A stretch of 64,000 bases of DNA from Denticeps clupeoides (lineage: Eukaryota > Chordata > Actinopteri > Clupeiformes > Denticipitidae): positions 24,115,533 to 24,179,532 of the forward strand of contig NC_041710.1 of NCBI RefSeq assembly GCF_900700375.1, written 5' to 3'. Positions within the stretch are counted from its first letter, which is position 1. Each line of letters starts with the position of its first letter. The translations under genes were made by a program, and so were the position numbers. The notes beneath the pieces are model-generated. The model was not told the origin of the DNA. It ran no database searches and saw only the letters and a program-made list of their open reading frames with translations. Positions 14,101 to 23,941 of this stretch are shown in pieces.

Positions 14101-14205
14101 TGGGTCCTCACTGGGCAGGGAAAGTGTAATGGAATTCTGGGGTTCCACTAGGCTGCCCTTCTTGCCCTTGGCAGGACTCTTCTCAATGGGCTGACACATA
14201 CTCAT
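5592..14205 (-). CDS. mtus1: Microtubule-associated scaffold protein MTUS1 (ATIP), 5' part of the coding region; 3' end lies beyond the left edge
   Basis: Coding exons in transcript order are 14205-12616, 11544-11358, 9449-9240, 7941-7807 and 5699-5592. Phases agree at every junction and the last exon ends one base into a codon, giving 743 codons here. The large first coding exon encodes a Ser/Pro-rich, low-complexity stretch typical of the MTUS N-terminus. A DLKNVKSKIVSR motif near residue 365 resembles the human MTUS1 segment NFKNVKAKVMSR. Later exons are basic and Ser/Pro-rich (SGSKLPVKGLP, THSPLQRHGSARMIRPS), like the microtubule-binding region. The C-terminal coiled coil of the family was not found and should lie further left. 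The start is supported by an in-frame TGA 36 bases upstream (14239-14241) and an acceptor giving an exon start at 14310. Family assignment is from memory. MTUS1 is preferred over its paralogue MTUS2 because mtmr7 and vps37a lie alongside, as in human 8p22. Confidence 0.78.
5990..6062 (-). mobile_element. SINE tail fragment
   Basis: Matches the tail part (gccattatccagagcaacat, then acagagaaagtctccctgga) of the same family. The head is missing. Confidence 0.6.
7024..7062. repeat. Perfect 17-bp hairpin
   Basis: atggttatatggttatc is followed after five bases by its exact reverse complement gataaccatataaccat, at the 5' border of a LINE. Confidence 0.85.
7062..7690 (+). mobile_element. 5'-truncated L2-type LINE in mtus1 intron
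   Basis: Plus-strand sequence encodes the end of a reverse transcriptase (ISRLDYCNSL, MQNAAARLVF, LHWLPVATVFKILTLAYKA), followed by a tail gtaagtcgctctggatgagg shared with nearby SINEs. Only the 3' end is present. A perfect 17-bp hairpin lies exactly at its left border. Confidence 0.75.
10098..10146. repeat. (ATGC)n followed by poly-A
   Basis: About five ATGC units, an alternating purine-pyrimidine tract, followed by a run of A. Confidence 0.9.
11358..11631 (-). promoter_or_regulatory. mtus1: Candidate alternative first exon and promoter of mtus1
   Basis: The exon read as internal (11544-11358) is preceded, in the same frame, by 29 codons starting with ATG at 11631 (MANTMVTLRSSELGPMGWEA and on). 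No intron is needed to join them, because the internal acceptor (tttctgcag) is itself read as Leu-Phe-Leu-Gln. The upstream DNA at 11640-11900 is purine-rich on plus and fairly GC-rich. So this could be either an internal exon only or also the first exon of a shorter isoform that skips the large exon. Human MTUS1 is known to use alternative promoters. Which form is used cannot be settled from DNA. Confidence 0.4.
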
Positions 14206-14310
14206 ACTAGTGCGCGTTTGGTGAAATTTTGTCTGAAATCACACAATACATGCATTGCCAGCCCCCTTATTCTTCTAGGTGAAGGTGTTCCACAGGTCAT
14301 GAAAAAGCAT
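14206..14310 (-). other. mtus1: 5' untranslated part of mtus1 coding exon
   Basis: On the minus strand a long T tract and ccctctattttgcag mark a strong acceptor, so the exon starts at 14310. The 105 bases to the ATG contain an in-frame stop, which makes them leader sequence. Confidence 0.65.
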
Positions 14311-17300
14311 CTGCAAAATAGAGGGAAAAAAAAAAAAAAAGTCAAAAACTTTGTTTGCACATAGTGTTCTTTGAACACATTCATGGATGGGGTACAAGCG
14401 AGAGGTCACTGCTGACCTCCAGTGGCTAAAGTGGTTGCTGCAAGCAGAATGCTGCATTCCTGATGAGAGAAGCAGAACAGATCCTCACTACAGAACCCCG
14501 AGGGCCATTAAAAAGCAGTTTAATAAACTGTTGATTAAAAGTAATTTGTTGTTTCAGAAAGCAGTAATTCCTTCTTGTATTTCCATAAAATGACATTCTG
14601 GATAGAACATTTTTAGTATTTGAATATAATGAGGTCTAAGGGCTACATTCCTGAACTAAACTATGTCTCACTATGCTTTCCACCTTTTGCATCCGAGAAT
14701 CAACAGTAAAGAAAAAAAGTTGATTTATAAGTGAAAGGATGAATTAATTTACATTAACTGCCAGAGGGAAAAAACAAGGCTCGTCTTGATTCAGTGACTA
14801 ACTAACTGGCTTTGAAGAAAGTGGAAGAAAGCCAGCATCCACAGAGTCTACCATGATGGAGATATGTTGAGTTGAGTTGTCAGTAAGAACCGTGTTAATT
14901 TGGGTCACGGAAAGGCTAAATAAAGACCCAGAGCTTTTCTTTTCAAAATTCAGGGCATTCTTCCCTAAACGGTCACTGCGACAATCCAAGTCTCAAAAGA
15001 GGCCTTGTACTCCCACACAAGGCCAGCAACAGACGGGCAGTGCAGGTCTGACAGCGGGATTGTTCTTGCATCCCTTAGAGGAAAAAGGAACTCCTTCAGA
15101 TGATACCAGCATCCCTAGACAACAGGCTTCTGTAACAATACCCACAGCCTTTGTGAAGACTCGCCTGGCTAATGTTCGTGTTAAGTCCGCTGGCTCGACT
15201 TCATGCAATCTAAAGTAGCTCTGTACAGGTGCATTCGAACACTACCGTTCATGTAACCGAGGCCGAAACTCTATCCCACGTATCGAACTCGGCACCTTGA
15301 GGTGAAGCGGACGGGTCAGGCTGAACCATAGCGCTCATCAAGGATGCAGAGGGGTCATAAAAATTGGATGAGAGAAACACCAACTGTGGAGACAGAGTGA
15401 GTGAGGGAGCGTGTGGCCTAACTACAGACTCCACTTGGGAATTCTTTATTGTCGTCTTATATGACTATTTTTCTTGCCGAATTATAAAATATGAATATTT
15501 GCAGAGAAAATGGAAACAAAAGCAACAGGAACTCAAAGAAAAGATAACTCAATCGCATGCACCTGCATGGTCTATTACATGGGTTCAAGGAATCATTGAC
15601 TGCACGAGTTTTCTCTGTGTGGCGATAAGACAAGCATGGAATTCCACGTCCTAAACGAAGGCAGTGGCATCCATCCTCGTTAGGATCACCATCCTTTTCC
15701 CCTCTGGGCTAGCCTGTTAAACCGGCACACTCAGTGATGGTTAGGATGGAAAGGAAGAGTCCAAGCACACTTTAATGTGAGCATGTCACAAGAGATAAAG
15801 GCTAAGACGCTTGGAACTGAAGTGTAGTCAGAGCGGAGACAACAGAACATCACTATTAGGGACCAAGTCTGGAAAAATGTATCGAATCATATACTTAATA
15901 TCTTCATTTTAGAGGTGAGGTAAGGGGTCACTCCTCTATGAGGGCTGTGGTCTATGATTCTTAGACTTGTTAAGGAACAAAGGGGACAAGTTTCCCTTGG
16001 ACCATTTCATTACAAAACCCATACAATCTTTTTCACCTCGCCACCTGAGCTAAAATAGAATATATTCTTCTTCTAGTAAAAAATATTCCACTTTATTGGG
16101 AGAATGTTTACTTAAGTGAAGGTATAGGGACAGCGGAAGGGCTAAACTAATTTATGGGTGAATGTAGTGGATTTATTTAAATGCATTTGCTCCTCCTCGG
16201 TTTCTCGCGTCACCATGTTCCTGTTCCTCTCTCTCTCTCTCTCTCGTCAGCGAATATTACCAGAGGAATGGTGCTGCATTGCTGGGGATTAGCAGACCAT
16301 CGGCCTGAGGCCGCTGCCAACGATGCGTTGGACGGCGATTTAGCTCATGTCAGGGTCAGTCAGGAGCACTGGCAACCCTCATGCTGAACGGGACACTGAG
16401 ATGAACACATGAGCAGGTCATTAAAAGCATTGACGAGCTCCTGGTCTACTGGGGAGAAGGTCTGCAAGAACGACCCCATTTTTCCTGCAGGTCCATTTTA
16501 CTTTAATCCATATGTTTTATCAGAATATTTCCCCACAAAAGGAATAATTCACTTAATTCGGTGCATTTTATGAACTGCACAACACACACAAATTAATTAT
16601 CCCAAATCACCAAAATGAACATCAATCAGCAATCAGATCACATTCCAGGGAAACCACAGGTTAACCCGAGACGTGCAACTGCAGGCCACACAGGTACAGA
16701 ACACGCAATTCACATGAACAGGCAAGTAGAAAACTAGACAACAAATGTTCTCATTACACAGCAAAAAATATATATTATTAAACCACAGAGAAAAGTACAC
16801 CTGAAAGGAATCTGCATAAGGGTTTGTAACGGGTACTGTAAATGGTTCAGGCCTCTTCATGCCTGTAATCTTGCTTACAGAACACAGCAGGCCACCAACC
16901 ACTGGCTCTTATCAGATCTGTGGTCTGACACAAAACACTATGGAACTTTATGGCCACCATATAAATCTTTACATGTAATTCCAAGGCCACTGCAAAGAAC
17001 TGTTTATCATGATGGACATGCGGTCAGGGGTCGTCGTTGTTTTAACACATGCCACTGGGCTTGCCCTGCACAGCAATATTCTTAAGAAACTGATTCCTCG
17101 TTCTAAGTAACAAGCCATCCTCGAGGTCTGGTTAATGAGTAATACACGATATGCAATCATTACTTCATACTAGTGGCACTGCTTAAGAAAAACTAAACAG
17201 TATAGTCGTGTGTCCTTAGTCCACCAGTGCATGCAAAGGCTCTCAATGCAACATGATGCAGATGTACGGCCCACACCGCACAGTACACAGACACAATATA

Positions 17301-17641
17301 CCACAAACTAGGAGCCATGTCATTCAGCAATGCAAGTGGAGGGGACATTATGAGCTTTTCACCACCATCACCAGTAGCTGGGGGGAATTTGGGGGAACCC
17401 TGCCTGCAAAAACTCACTGTGGGGAGGTTGTAGAAGGACGGACGGCCAGGGTTGCCAAGGTACGGGTTTTCACCCGAAAACGGATACAGTGCGGCAACAA
17501 AATCAGTGTGTGAATACAATTATGGGCACAATGTATATAATCTCGAAATCATATTAAAGTAAAAATGCTACAGAGAGAAAAGCATTCCTGTACCAGACAT
17601 GAATTACCGAGGTAGGAACAATTCTGTGGAAGTGCAGTACA

Positions 17642-17824
17642 TTTACGTTTACAGCATTTATCACACGCCCTTATCCAGAGCGACTTACAATCAGTAGTTA
17701 CAGGGACAGTCCCCCCCTGGAGACACTCGGGGTTAAGTGTCTTGCTCGGACACAATGGTAGTAAAAGGAATTTGAACCTGGGTCTTCTGGTTCATAGGCG
17801 AGTGTGTTGCACACTAGGCTACTA
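17642..17824 (-). mobile_element. tRNA-derived SINE
   Basis: Minus-strand copy with gcccttatccagagcgactt at its tail end and the tRNA-like head at right. Confidence 0.82.
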
Positions 17825-17929
17825 GCCAATTCTAAGTCAGAAAAAAATATTTTCGATTTCAGTAAGAGTTTTAAATGTGGACGTAGTCACATCAACACAG
17901 TTAACACGGAACGGAGACATTTTCTGTCA

Positions 17930-18190
17930 GTGTTTCATCACAAGTCCGCTTCGTCCTCGCCGCGACCTGGCAACAGCGGGAATGCCGCGTTCTGCAGCCG
18001 CATCGCTCCCGCGTGTTTACGCCGCACGCTGCGCCTCCGTGACGCACGCAAACAAGCGGGGCGATCGGCGTAATTACCCGGCGCAGTCGAACCGAGCGCA
18101 GGACGCGGATCGAAACGCGGTTACGCAACACGCTGCCGATCAAGTCGAGAGCTTGACCATAAACGGCCGACAGCCAAATGCTGCATTAAG
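17930..18190. promoter_or_regulatory. CpG-rich block, candidate mtus1 promoter
   Basis: CpG dinucleotides are dense (cgtcctcgccgcgacc, gccgcacgctgcgcctccg, gcggggcgatcggcg) against a low-CpG background, as in vertebrate promoter islands. It lies upstream of the mtus1 coding exons. Assignment to mtus1 is inference. Confidence 0.35.
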
Positions 18191-18443
18191 ACGCTCCTAG
18201 TCCGATCAATTCCAACATTTCACAACCAAAAAAAAAAAAGTAACCAACCGAAGCTCATTCGCACATTTTCTCAGTATCCACTCACAGATTTGGAAGAAAG
18301 CAGGCTCGCCGCGTCAGTACAAGTTACACAAGTTGGACCAACAGCATCTGCAATGGTCTCCCGTCCAGCTGGAGGACGACGCGTCTCGCGTTCAATTCGT
18401 TTGGAACTTTTTCTTATCCAGGTCGCAGCCTGTTGTAGCTTAC

Positions 18444-18534
18444 CTGCTATCCAGGTTCTCTGCCACGAGTCACCGAATGTCCACACGTTATCCAACACAC
18501 ACTACCGAACACATTACATCCATGGTGCACATGC

Positions 18535-18570
<36 letters not shown>

Positions 18571-18600
18571 ACGATCCTGTTCCTGAACCTGAGACGCCCC
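18444..18600 (-). other. Possible upstream noncoding exon of mtus1
   Basis: On the minus strand a consensus donor (CAG followed by gtaagc) ends an exon at 18444. No frame is kept, so it would be leader. The upstream limit is unclear because microsatellites begin at 18540. The assignment rests on the donor and on mtus1 being the next minus-strand gene. Confidence 0.25.
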
Positions 18601-18924
18601 TGCTGCCTGATCTCCTTAGTGCCACACACAGAACTGAAGGAGGGAGGGAGGGTAGGAGGGGAGAGTTGGGGGGCAGTCCCAGTCTGACCAGCACTAAAGA
18701 TTAACACTCAATGAGGCAGCTAAAGTGTACTGCAGCAACCACAGGCAGGGTTGTGTGTGTGTGTGTGTGTGTGTGTGTGACTGATTGGGGGAAGAGAGAG
18801 AGAGAGAGAGAGATGTAGAGAGCAGCAGTAAAATGTATTAATCTGCTCTTCTTCACCAAAAGCACAACGTGCCAACAGAAAGAGCGAAACAAGCAATAAA
18901 CTCAATATGCCTCTCAGATAGACA

Positions 18925-18963
<39 letters not shown>

Positions 18964-19073
18964 CACACCCACCCACATACAGTGAGAGGCCTGCAGTTCA
19001 AGGTCTGAATCTGAAGGGGAGGGTTCTAAGTTCACTGGACTGTTTATGTCTGTGTCTGTATGTGTGTGTATTG

Positions 19074-19117
<44 letters not shown>

Positions 19118-19118
19118 C
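18540..19118. repeat. Cluster of five long microsatellites
   Basis: Within 580 bases lie (GA)n at 18548-18570, (GT)n at 18751-18779, (GA)n near 18796-18813, (CA)n near 18930-18959 and (GT)n at 19074-19118. Confidence 0.9.
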
Positions 19119-19830
19119 ATCTCCAAACCTCATCAGATTTCACTGTTGAAGCAGTGACACTATTCACATAAATCACTTCAATAGTCTTTTATATGCATCT
19201 GACCAAGCAGACATACAGAAAATACTATCAAAAAGAGGTTTACAACAACAAATTCCCAGATGCTGAAATTAATTGTCCTTAAAAAAAATTAAGTCATACT
19301 CCAATATTCCAAAAGTGAAGAACCTAGTAAAGAACCTTGGAGTGGTGGGTTGTTCTGCAGCTCTAATTCATTCAGTATAAAATAAAATATCAAAGTGCTT
19401 ATAACAAAAACATGACAAAACACAGGCAGATCACTTCTGGGGTCAGTGATCCAGGTGGGAGTTAATTAATTCAGTTTGGCTTAATTATATGACTTGTTTT
19501 AGGACTCAAATCCATTTATACTATCTATACTAAAAAAAAAACGTCACCAAGTACTTTTGACTATTGACTCAAAAAATGTTTGCCTTAGCCACAAGAGACT
19601 AAGCTTAATATATTACAAACTTGGACCATCTGGGGTGTGTTGTGTATGGAGGATACAGCTGGGAAAGCTGTATACACAACAAGATCAGCCATTTTAGGTT
19701 TATAAGGAACCCAACAACATTAAAATATTCTTCCGAACCTAAAGGCCCCGTGCAGAATCTGATTATAGCCCATCATGATGTTTGCAAAAAGGAAACGGCA
19801 GTCCACCCATCCACGTCAAGCTCATCAAGG

Positions 19831-19832
<2 letters not shown>

Positions 19833-19864
<32 letters not shown>
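19833..19864. repeat. (CA)n microsatellite
   Basis: Pure CA repeat of about 16 units. Confidence 0.93.
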
Positions 19865-19866
<2 letters not shown>

Positions 19867-20274
19867 TGGCTGACCACCCACTGAGCAGTGTGCCCTGTCA
19901 CTAGTACGGAAATACAAAGTTGAGCCAAATGACAATTACAATGACAGGAACAAATGCCACTGATCCCATTCCAACACATAGCTGGTTCCAGTGCAGCTTG
20001 AGAGCAAAACATTTACATTGCAAAAGTCCTCAGGCCACATCACAGCTTCTGACCTTTCATTAGTACACATTAAATCATTAACAGAGAACACTCATGCCTG
20101 ATGTATTCTAGTCGTCCAGTGCACTTGTATGTTGAATTAATATGTAAAAACACACTCATCTTATAAAACACCTGAACATGACCAACTTCTATATGGTAAT
20201 TTTTATCTTGAAAAGTAGATAAATCAAATCAAGTATTTTTTTAAAATGGTGTAGGGATAGCATGTGTCTATAAA

Positions 20275-20281
<7 letters not shown>

Positions 20282-20312
<31 letters not shown>
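20282..20312. repeat. (GT)n microsatellite
   Basis: Pure GT repeat of about 15 units. Confidence 0.93.
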
Positions 20313-20313
<1 letters not shown>

Positions 20314-23223
20314 TGTATGTTTTCAGCTCTCCTTTGACGTGCACAAATGTGCCCGTACATAAATACCCTCCCAAACAAACACTGCTGGAACTGGCTGGGT
20401 AGAGTAAATAAAGAGGGGGCCAGGCAGACTTCCACATGTTCCTAAACACACAGATGGATATGAGCAAAGCTAATCCGAAAAAAAAAAAAAAAACTGACAT
20501 ATACCTGCCCCACCATGGGAGAATGTTCAAAATGAACCTGACATGCAGAATAAAAACCACAAATTTGATTGAACATGGTCACAATAGACGTGGCATTAAG
20601 TATGTGACCCTTACCTCAAGTCACATGCCTGTTAATGGGCCCTGGCAAACGCACATGCAGGTTGAAACTGACCACTCCGGAACTTTTCCACCTCAGTACA
20701 CACAAAAGGGATTGGAATTTGCTCTCCCCATGGGATTATGGGAAATGCCAGCATATTCAGATCCACACACTGGTCCTATAAGGGTTTGGTTTGAGGCAGC
20801 TGGTTTAGAAAGCTGGTCTTAGGACATACAGAGACACTTAAATGAAGGTTTCTGATGGGACTAGGATCTGTTTCTTATATGTGAATGCATGGAAGAGTTT
20901 AATACCGAATCCCAGTTTTACTCTGTGCAGAACACATTAGAGCAAGAATGGCATTTTCTCAGATGCAGTTTTGCAGACTATTGTATTCAGCGAAAACTGC
21001 CATATCACAAGATCAGCACAAACCCCAAAGGATTAAAGCCAATTAAACACTAGGAAAAATTTTTTTAGGCCTGTTCCCACTACACTGCAGCACAAGCACA
21101 TGAGCACTGAAGACGGATCCACAAACAAGCAGGCCTAATGTTAAAAAAAAAAAAAAAAAAATCTACTAAAAGACAAACTCCACTACTCCACTGCTCCACT
21201 GGTAGAAACCGGAAGCATTCTTCCTCCAGTGGAGACGCTGCTTTCGGGCCACTGCTGCACCCTGAATACTGATGAGCTTCCTCCGGCCCTGCTATCACCG
21301 AGCAGCGGCGCGGACGAGCGGGCGACCTCTCGGTAGTGACTCAGGCGTTCATGATGAGCTGCCAGAGAGACCAATGCGCATGCAGCCTGGAGTGCTGGAT
21401 AAGAGTTTTATTTTAAAATAGGAAAAGACAAACATATCTAGCCAGCAACGTGGATAGATAACCAGTGTATTTTGAGCTACGGTCCACATTGGGAGAGGAA
21501 GACACTTTTAAAGGGTATAAATAGTGCTGGCCTTTAGATAGGCCCGGAAAGGGTCAACATGGCTGTATAGGTTAGTATTCCAGTTCAGCTACATTTGACA
21601 TCTTTATTGCATACTACTATCCTTAGCAGAGGCTGAGCGGCCAGATAATAAAATACACAGGGCTACAACGTGAGAGGATGAATTACAGACATACAGACAA
21701 CTGGATTTGAAGGACAACAGCTACAATGAACACAATTAGTACCCTTCTTGTGTGTCTGTAAAGGTGACACTGAAGTATGTAACAATCCCATTAATGTGGT
21801 AGTCCCCCCAAACCCTTAAAAAAAAGATCAACAATAAGGGTTATAAAGGTCCCGACCTAACATAACTCCAGCGACACTCCAAGTGCCCCTGCACCTGACA
21901 GCAAAGGGGTCCGGTGACCATCAGTGGGGGCAAAGCCACACACACACACTTTAAAACACTTCCTTTGTGACGTGAACTTGCAATGAAACCTTTACCTTCC
22001 GGTGAATTTCATGCTCATGTTTTAAAGAAGCGTTACCGTTCCGCCAAAAGACATTCTGTATGGCGGCACGCAGGAAAAAAAAAACCCGCCCGCTCACTAC
22101 CTCACCTTCCACTGTTCACATTTCTATTTCTAGCACCATCACCATCACACTGGACCAATCCCATTCAAAGTCCACCATGGGCTTCCAGATCAGGGTGAGG
22201 TGTGGTTCTCGGCCTCTTTCTTTCTTCAGCCACTCCTCTGGTGCCAAGCAGAGAAGTCGCCAAGGCAGCAACCATGGAAACACGACGCCCACGCAGCCTC
22301 AGTCGCGGCAAAACGCGACCGTGGAGGCGCTTACCCAACAGCCCGGCGCTGCAGCGACCTGCAGAGCTTGACAACACAATTTTCATTCAAAGAGGGACTC
22401 TGCGTTACGTAAAAGGAAGTGTGGTAGAGCTCAGCATCATGACAAGAGCGTCACGCTTTAAGCCCTGTGCTGGCCTGCCAGGCAGTAATTAAAAAAGACC
22501 CCCACATCAGCCTGTAATAAGATGGAGGGCCAAGCATCACTCCACCTTTCAATAGCAGCAGAAATAATAGAAACAAGAAGAACGGATTACTTCACCACAC
22601 AAACGCAATGTGCAGTGAAGTATTGTTAAATGGTGAATTTAATTGTTTTAAATGGTGCAGGACAGTGTTTAAACGTACACTCTGCATTTGTCCACAGAAT
22701 ATTTCAAAGAAGAAAAAGCAATTGCAGTATAAGTTTAGCCTAAATACCCGCACATGAGAAGCGTATGTAAATATTGAAGACCGATAATAACTACTTACTA
22801 TTTTTAGCTCCTTTGTGCATTGCTGTTTGGTATAATTGTAAACATCGCATACTGATCACTCACCAAGTCACCAGGTAAAACTACACGGCAACGTGAGGAG
22901 GCTGCGGGCATCTTTTTGAAATCTGATACACCTGAGCAAAAAAAAAAAAAAAAAAAAAAAAACGTGACGTCACACCGGCCAATACTGGGTGTGTCCCAGG
23001 GCCGTGCCGCGACAAACTACGTGCGGGTGGCGGTGCTGGGTTCGAACTCGCTTCCCGACACTATATTCTTTATGTTGCTTTAATCAAGTGGTTCGTCTGT
23101 CGATTCTATGCTCGTGTAATTAAAGGTTCCGGCTCCGCTTCATTTAAGACCCAGGCCAATGGTTTCGGTTTTTGCTGCCATCTGCTGTGCATTAGCGGTA
23201 CCTTTCCAGAACCCCGACGACCT

Positions 23224-23396
23224 TACATTTAAAGCATTTATCAGACGCCCAGAGCGACTTACAATCAGAATTTACAGGGACAGTAAAGCAACTCAGGGTT
23301 ACGTGTCTTGCTCAGGGACACAATGGTAGTAAGTGGGATTTGAACCTTGGTCTTCTGGTTCTTAGGCGAGTTTGTTACCCACTAGGCACCTACCAC
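23224..23396 (-). mobile_element. tRNA-derived SINE upstream of mtmr7
   Basis: Minus-strand copy of the same family with slight deletions in its tail. Confidence 0.8.
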
Positions 23397-23451
23397 CCTT
23401 AAATCGCGATAGTACGTTTCAGTTGCTGTTTCATTGGTAACATTTATTTAT

Positions 23452-23620
23452 TTACATTTACAGCATTTAACAGACGTCCTTATCCATGGTGAGTATTTAC
23501 AGGGACAGTCCCCCTGGAGACACTCAGGGTTGCGTGTCTTGCTCGGGGTTTGAACCTGGGTCTGTGTGGTCTTCTGGTTTACGCGCATTCTGCATCTACA
23601 CCCGCTAGGCCACTACTAAT
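23452..23620 (-). mobile_element. tRNA-derived SINE at the mtmr7 promoter edge
   Basis: Minus-strand copy, degraded in the middle, ending where the CpG-rich promoter of mtmr7 begins. Confidence 0.75.
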
Positions 23621-23941
23621 CCCCCAACTGTGCGCGACTACGCGCAGCTCGCCGCGTCCCGCGTCCCGCGTCCCGCGTCCGGCCGGGCCGTGGTGCGCAT
23701 GCGCCAGCCCCTGCGCGCTGGATCCGCGTTGTTGTTATCCGTGCGCCGGGCGTGGAGGGGGGAGTACGGTGCTCGGTGCTCGGAGAGCTGGCCACCATGG
23801 AGTACCTGACCGCGGGCTACGCACCGATGACGGCGTAGCCTATCCGGAACGAAGCCGGGTGCTTTTATAAAGATTTAGCCGCATAAATCGGACCGTGCAC
23901 GTTCTTGTTCCGCGCACCATTTTTGCTTGGTTTGTTCGAGG
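23620..23941 (+). promoter_or_regulatory. mtmr7: mtmr7 CpG promoter and leader
   Basis: The stretch has tandem gcgtcccgcgtcccgcgtcc repeats and many CpGs, ends at the mtmr7 start codon, and carries a short upstream frame at 23797-23838. A minus-strand SINE ends at its left border. Promoter role is inferred from composition and position. Confidence 0.55.
23797..23838 (+). CDS. Upstream open reading frame in the mtmr7 leader (13 codons)
   Basis: The ATG sits in a near-perfect vertebrate Kozak context (gccaccATGG) and encodes MEYLTAGYAPMTA before a TAG, ending 103 bases before the mtmr7 ATG. The main start has a weaker context (cgaggATGG). If transcription starts upstream of 23797 this frame would be expected to reduce translation of mtmr7. 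The 5' end of the mRNA is unknown. Confidence 0.4.
   Translation: MEYLTAGYAPMTA

Larger units (their letters stand above)
14311..23600. other. mtus1 leader intron or intergenic DNA up to mtmr7
   Basis: No protein gene was recognised. Contents are a SINE at 17642-17824, the CpG block at 17930-18190, the microsatellite cluster at 18540-19118, CA and GT tracts at 19833-19864 and 20282-20312, a weaker GC-rich patch at 22060-22400 that contains a minus-strand donor-like ttgggtaagc near 22330, a poly-A at 22938-22962 and two SINEs just before mtmr7. Open frames here are short and without recognisable domains. Confidence 0.55.
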
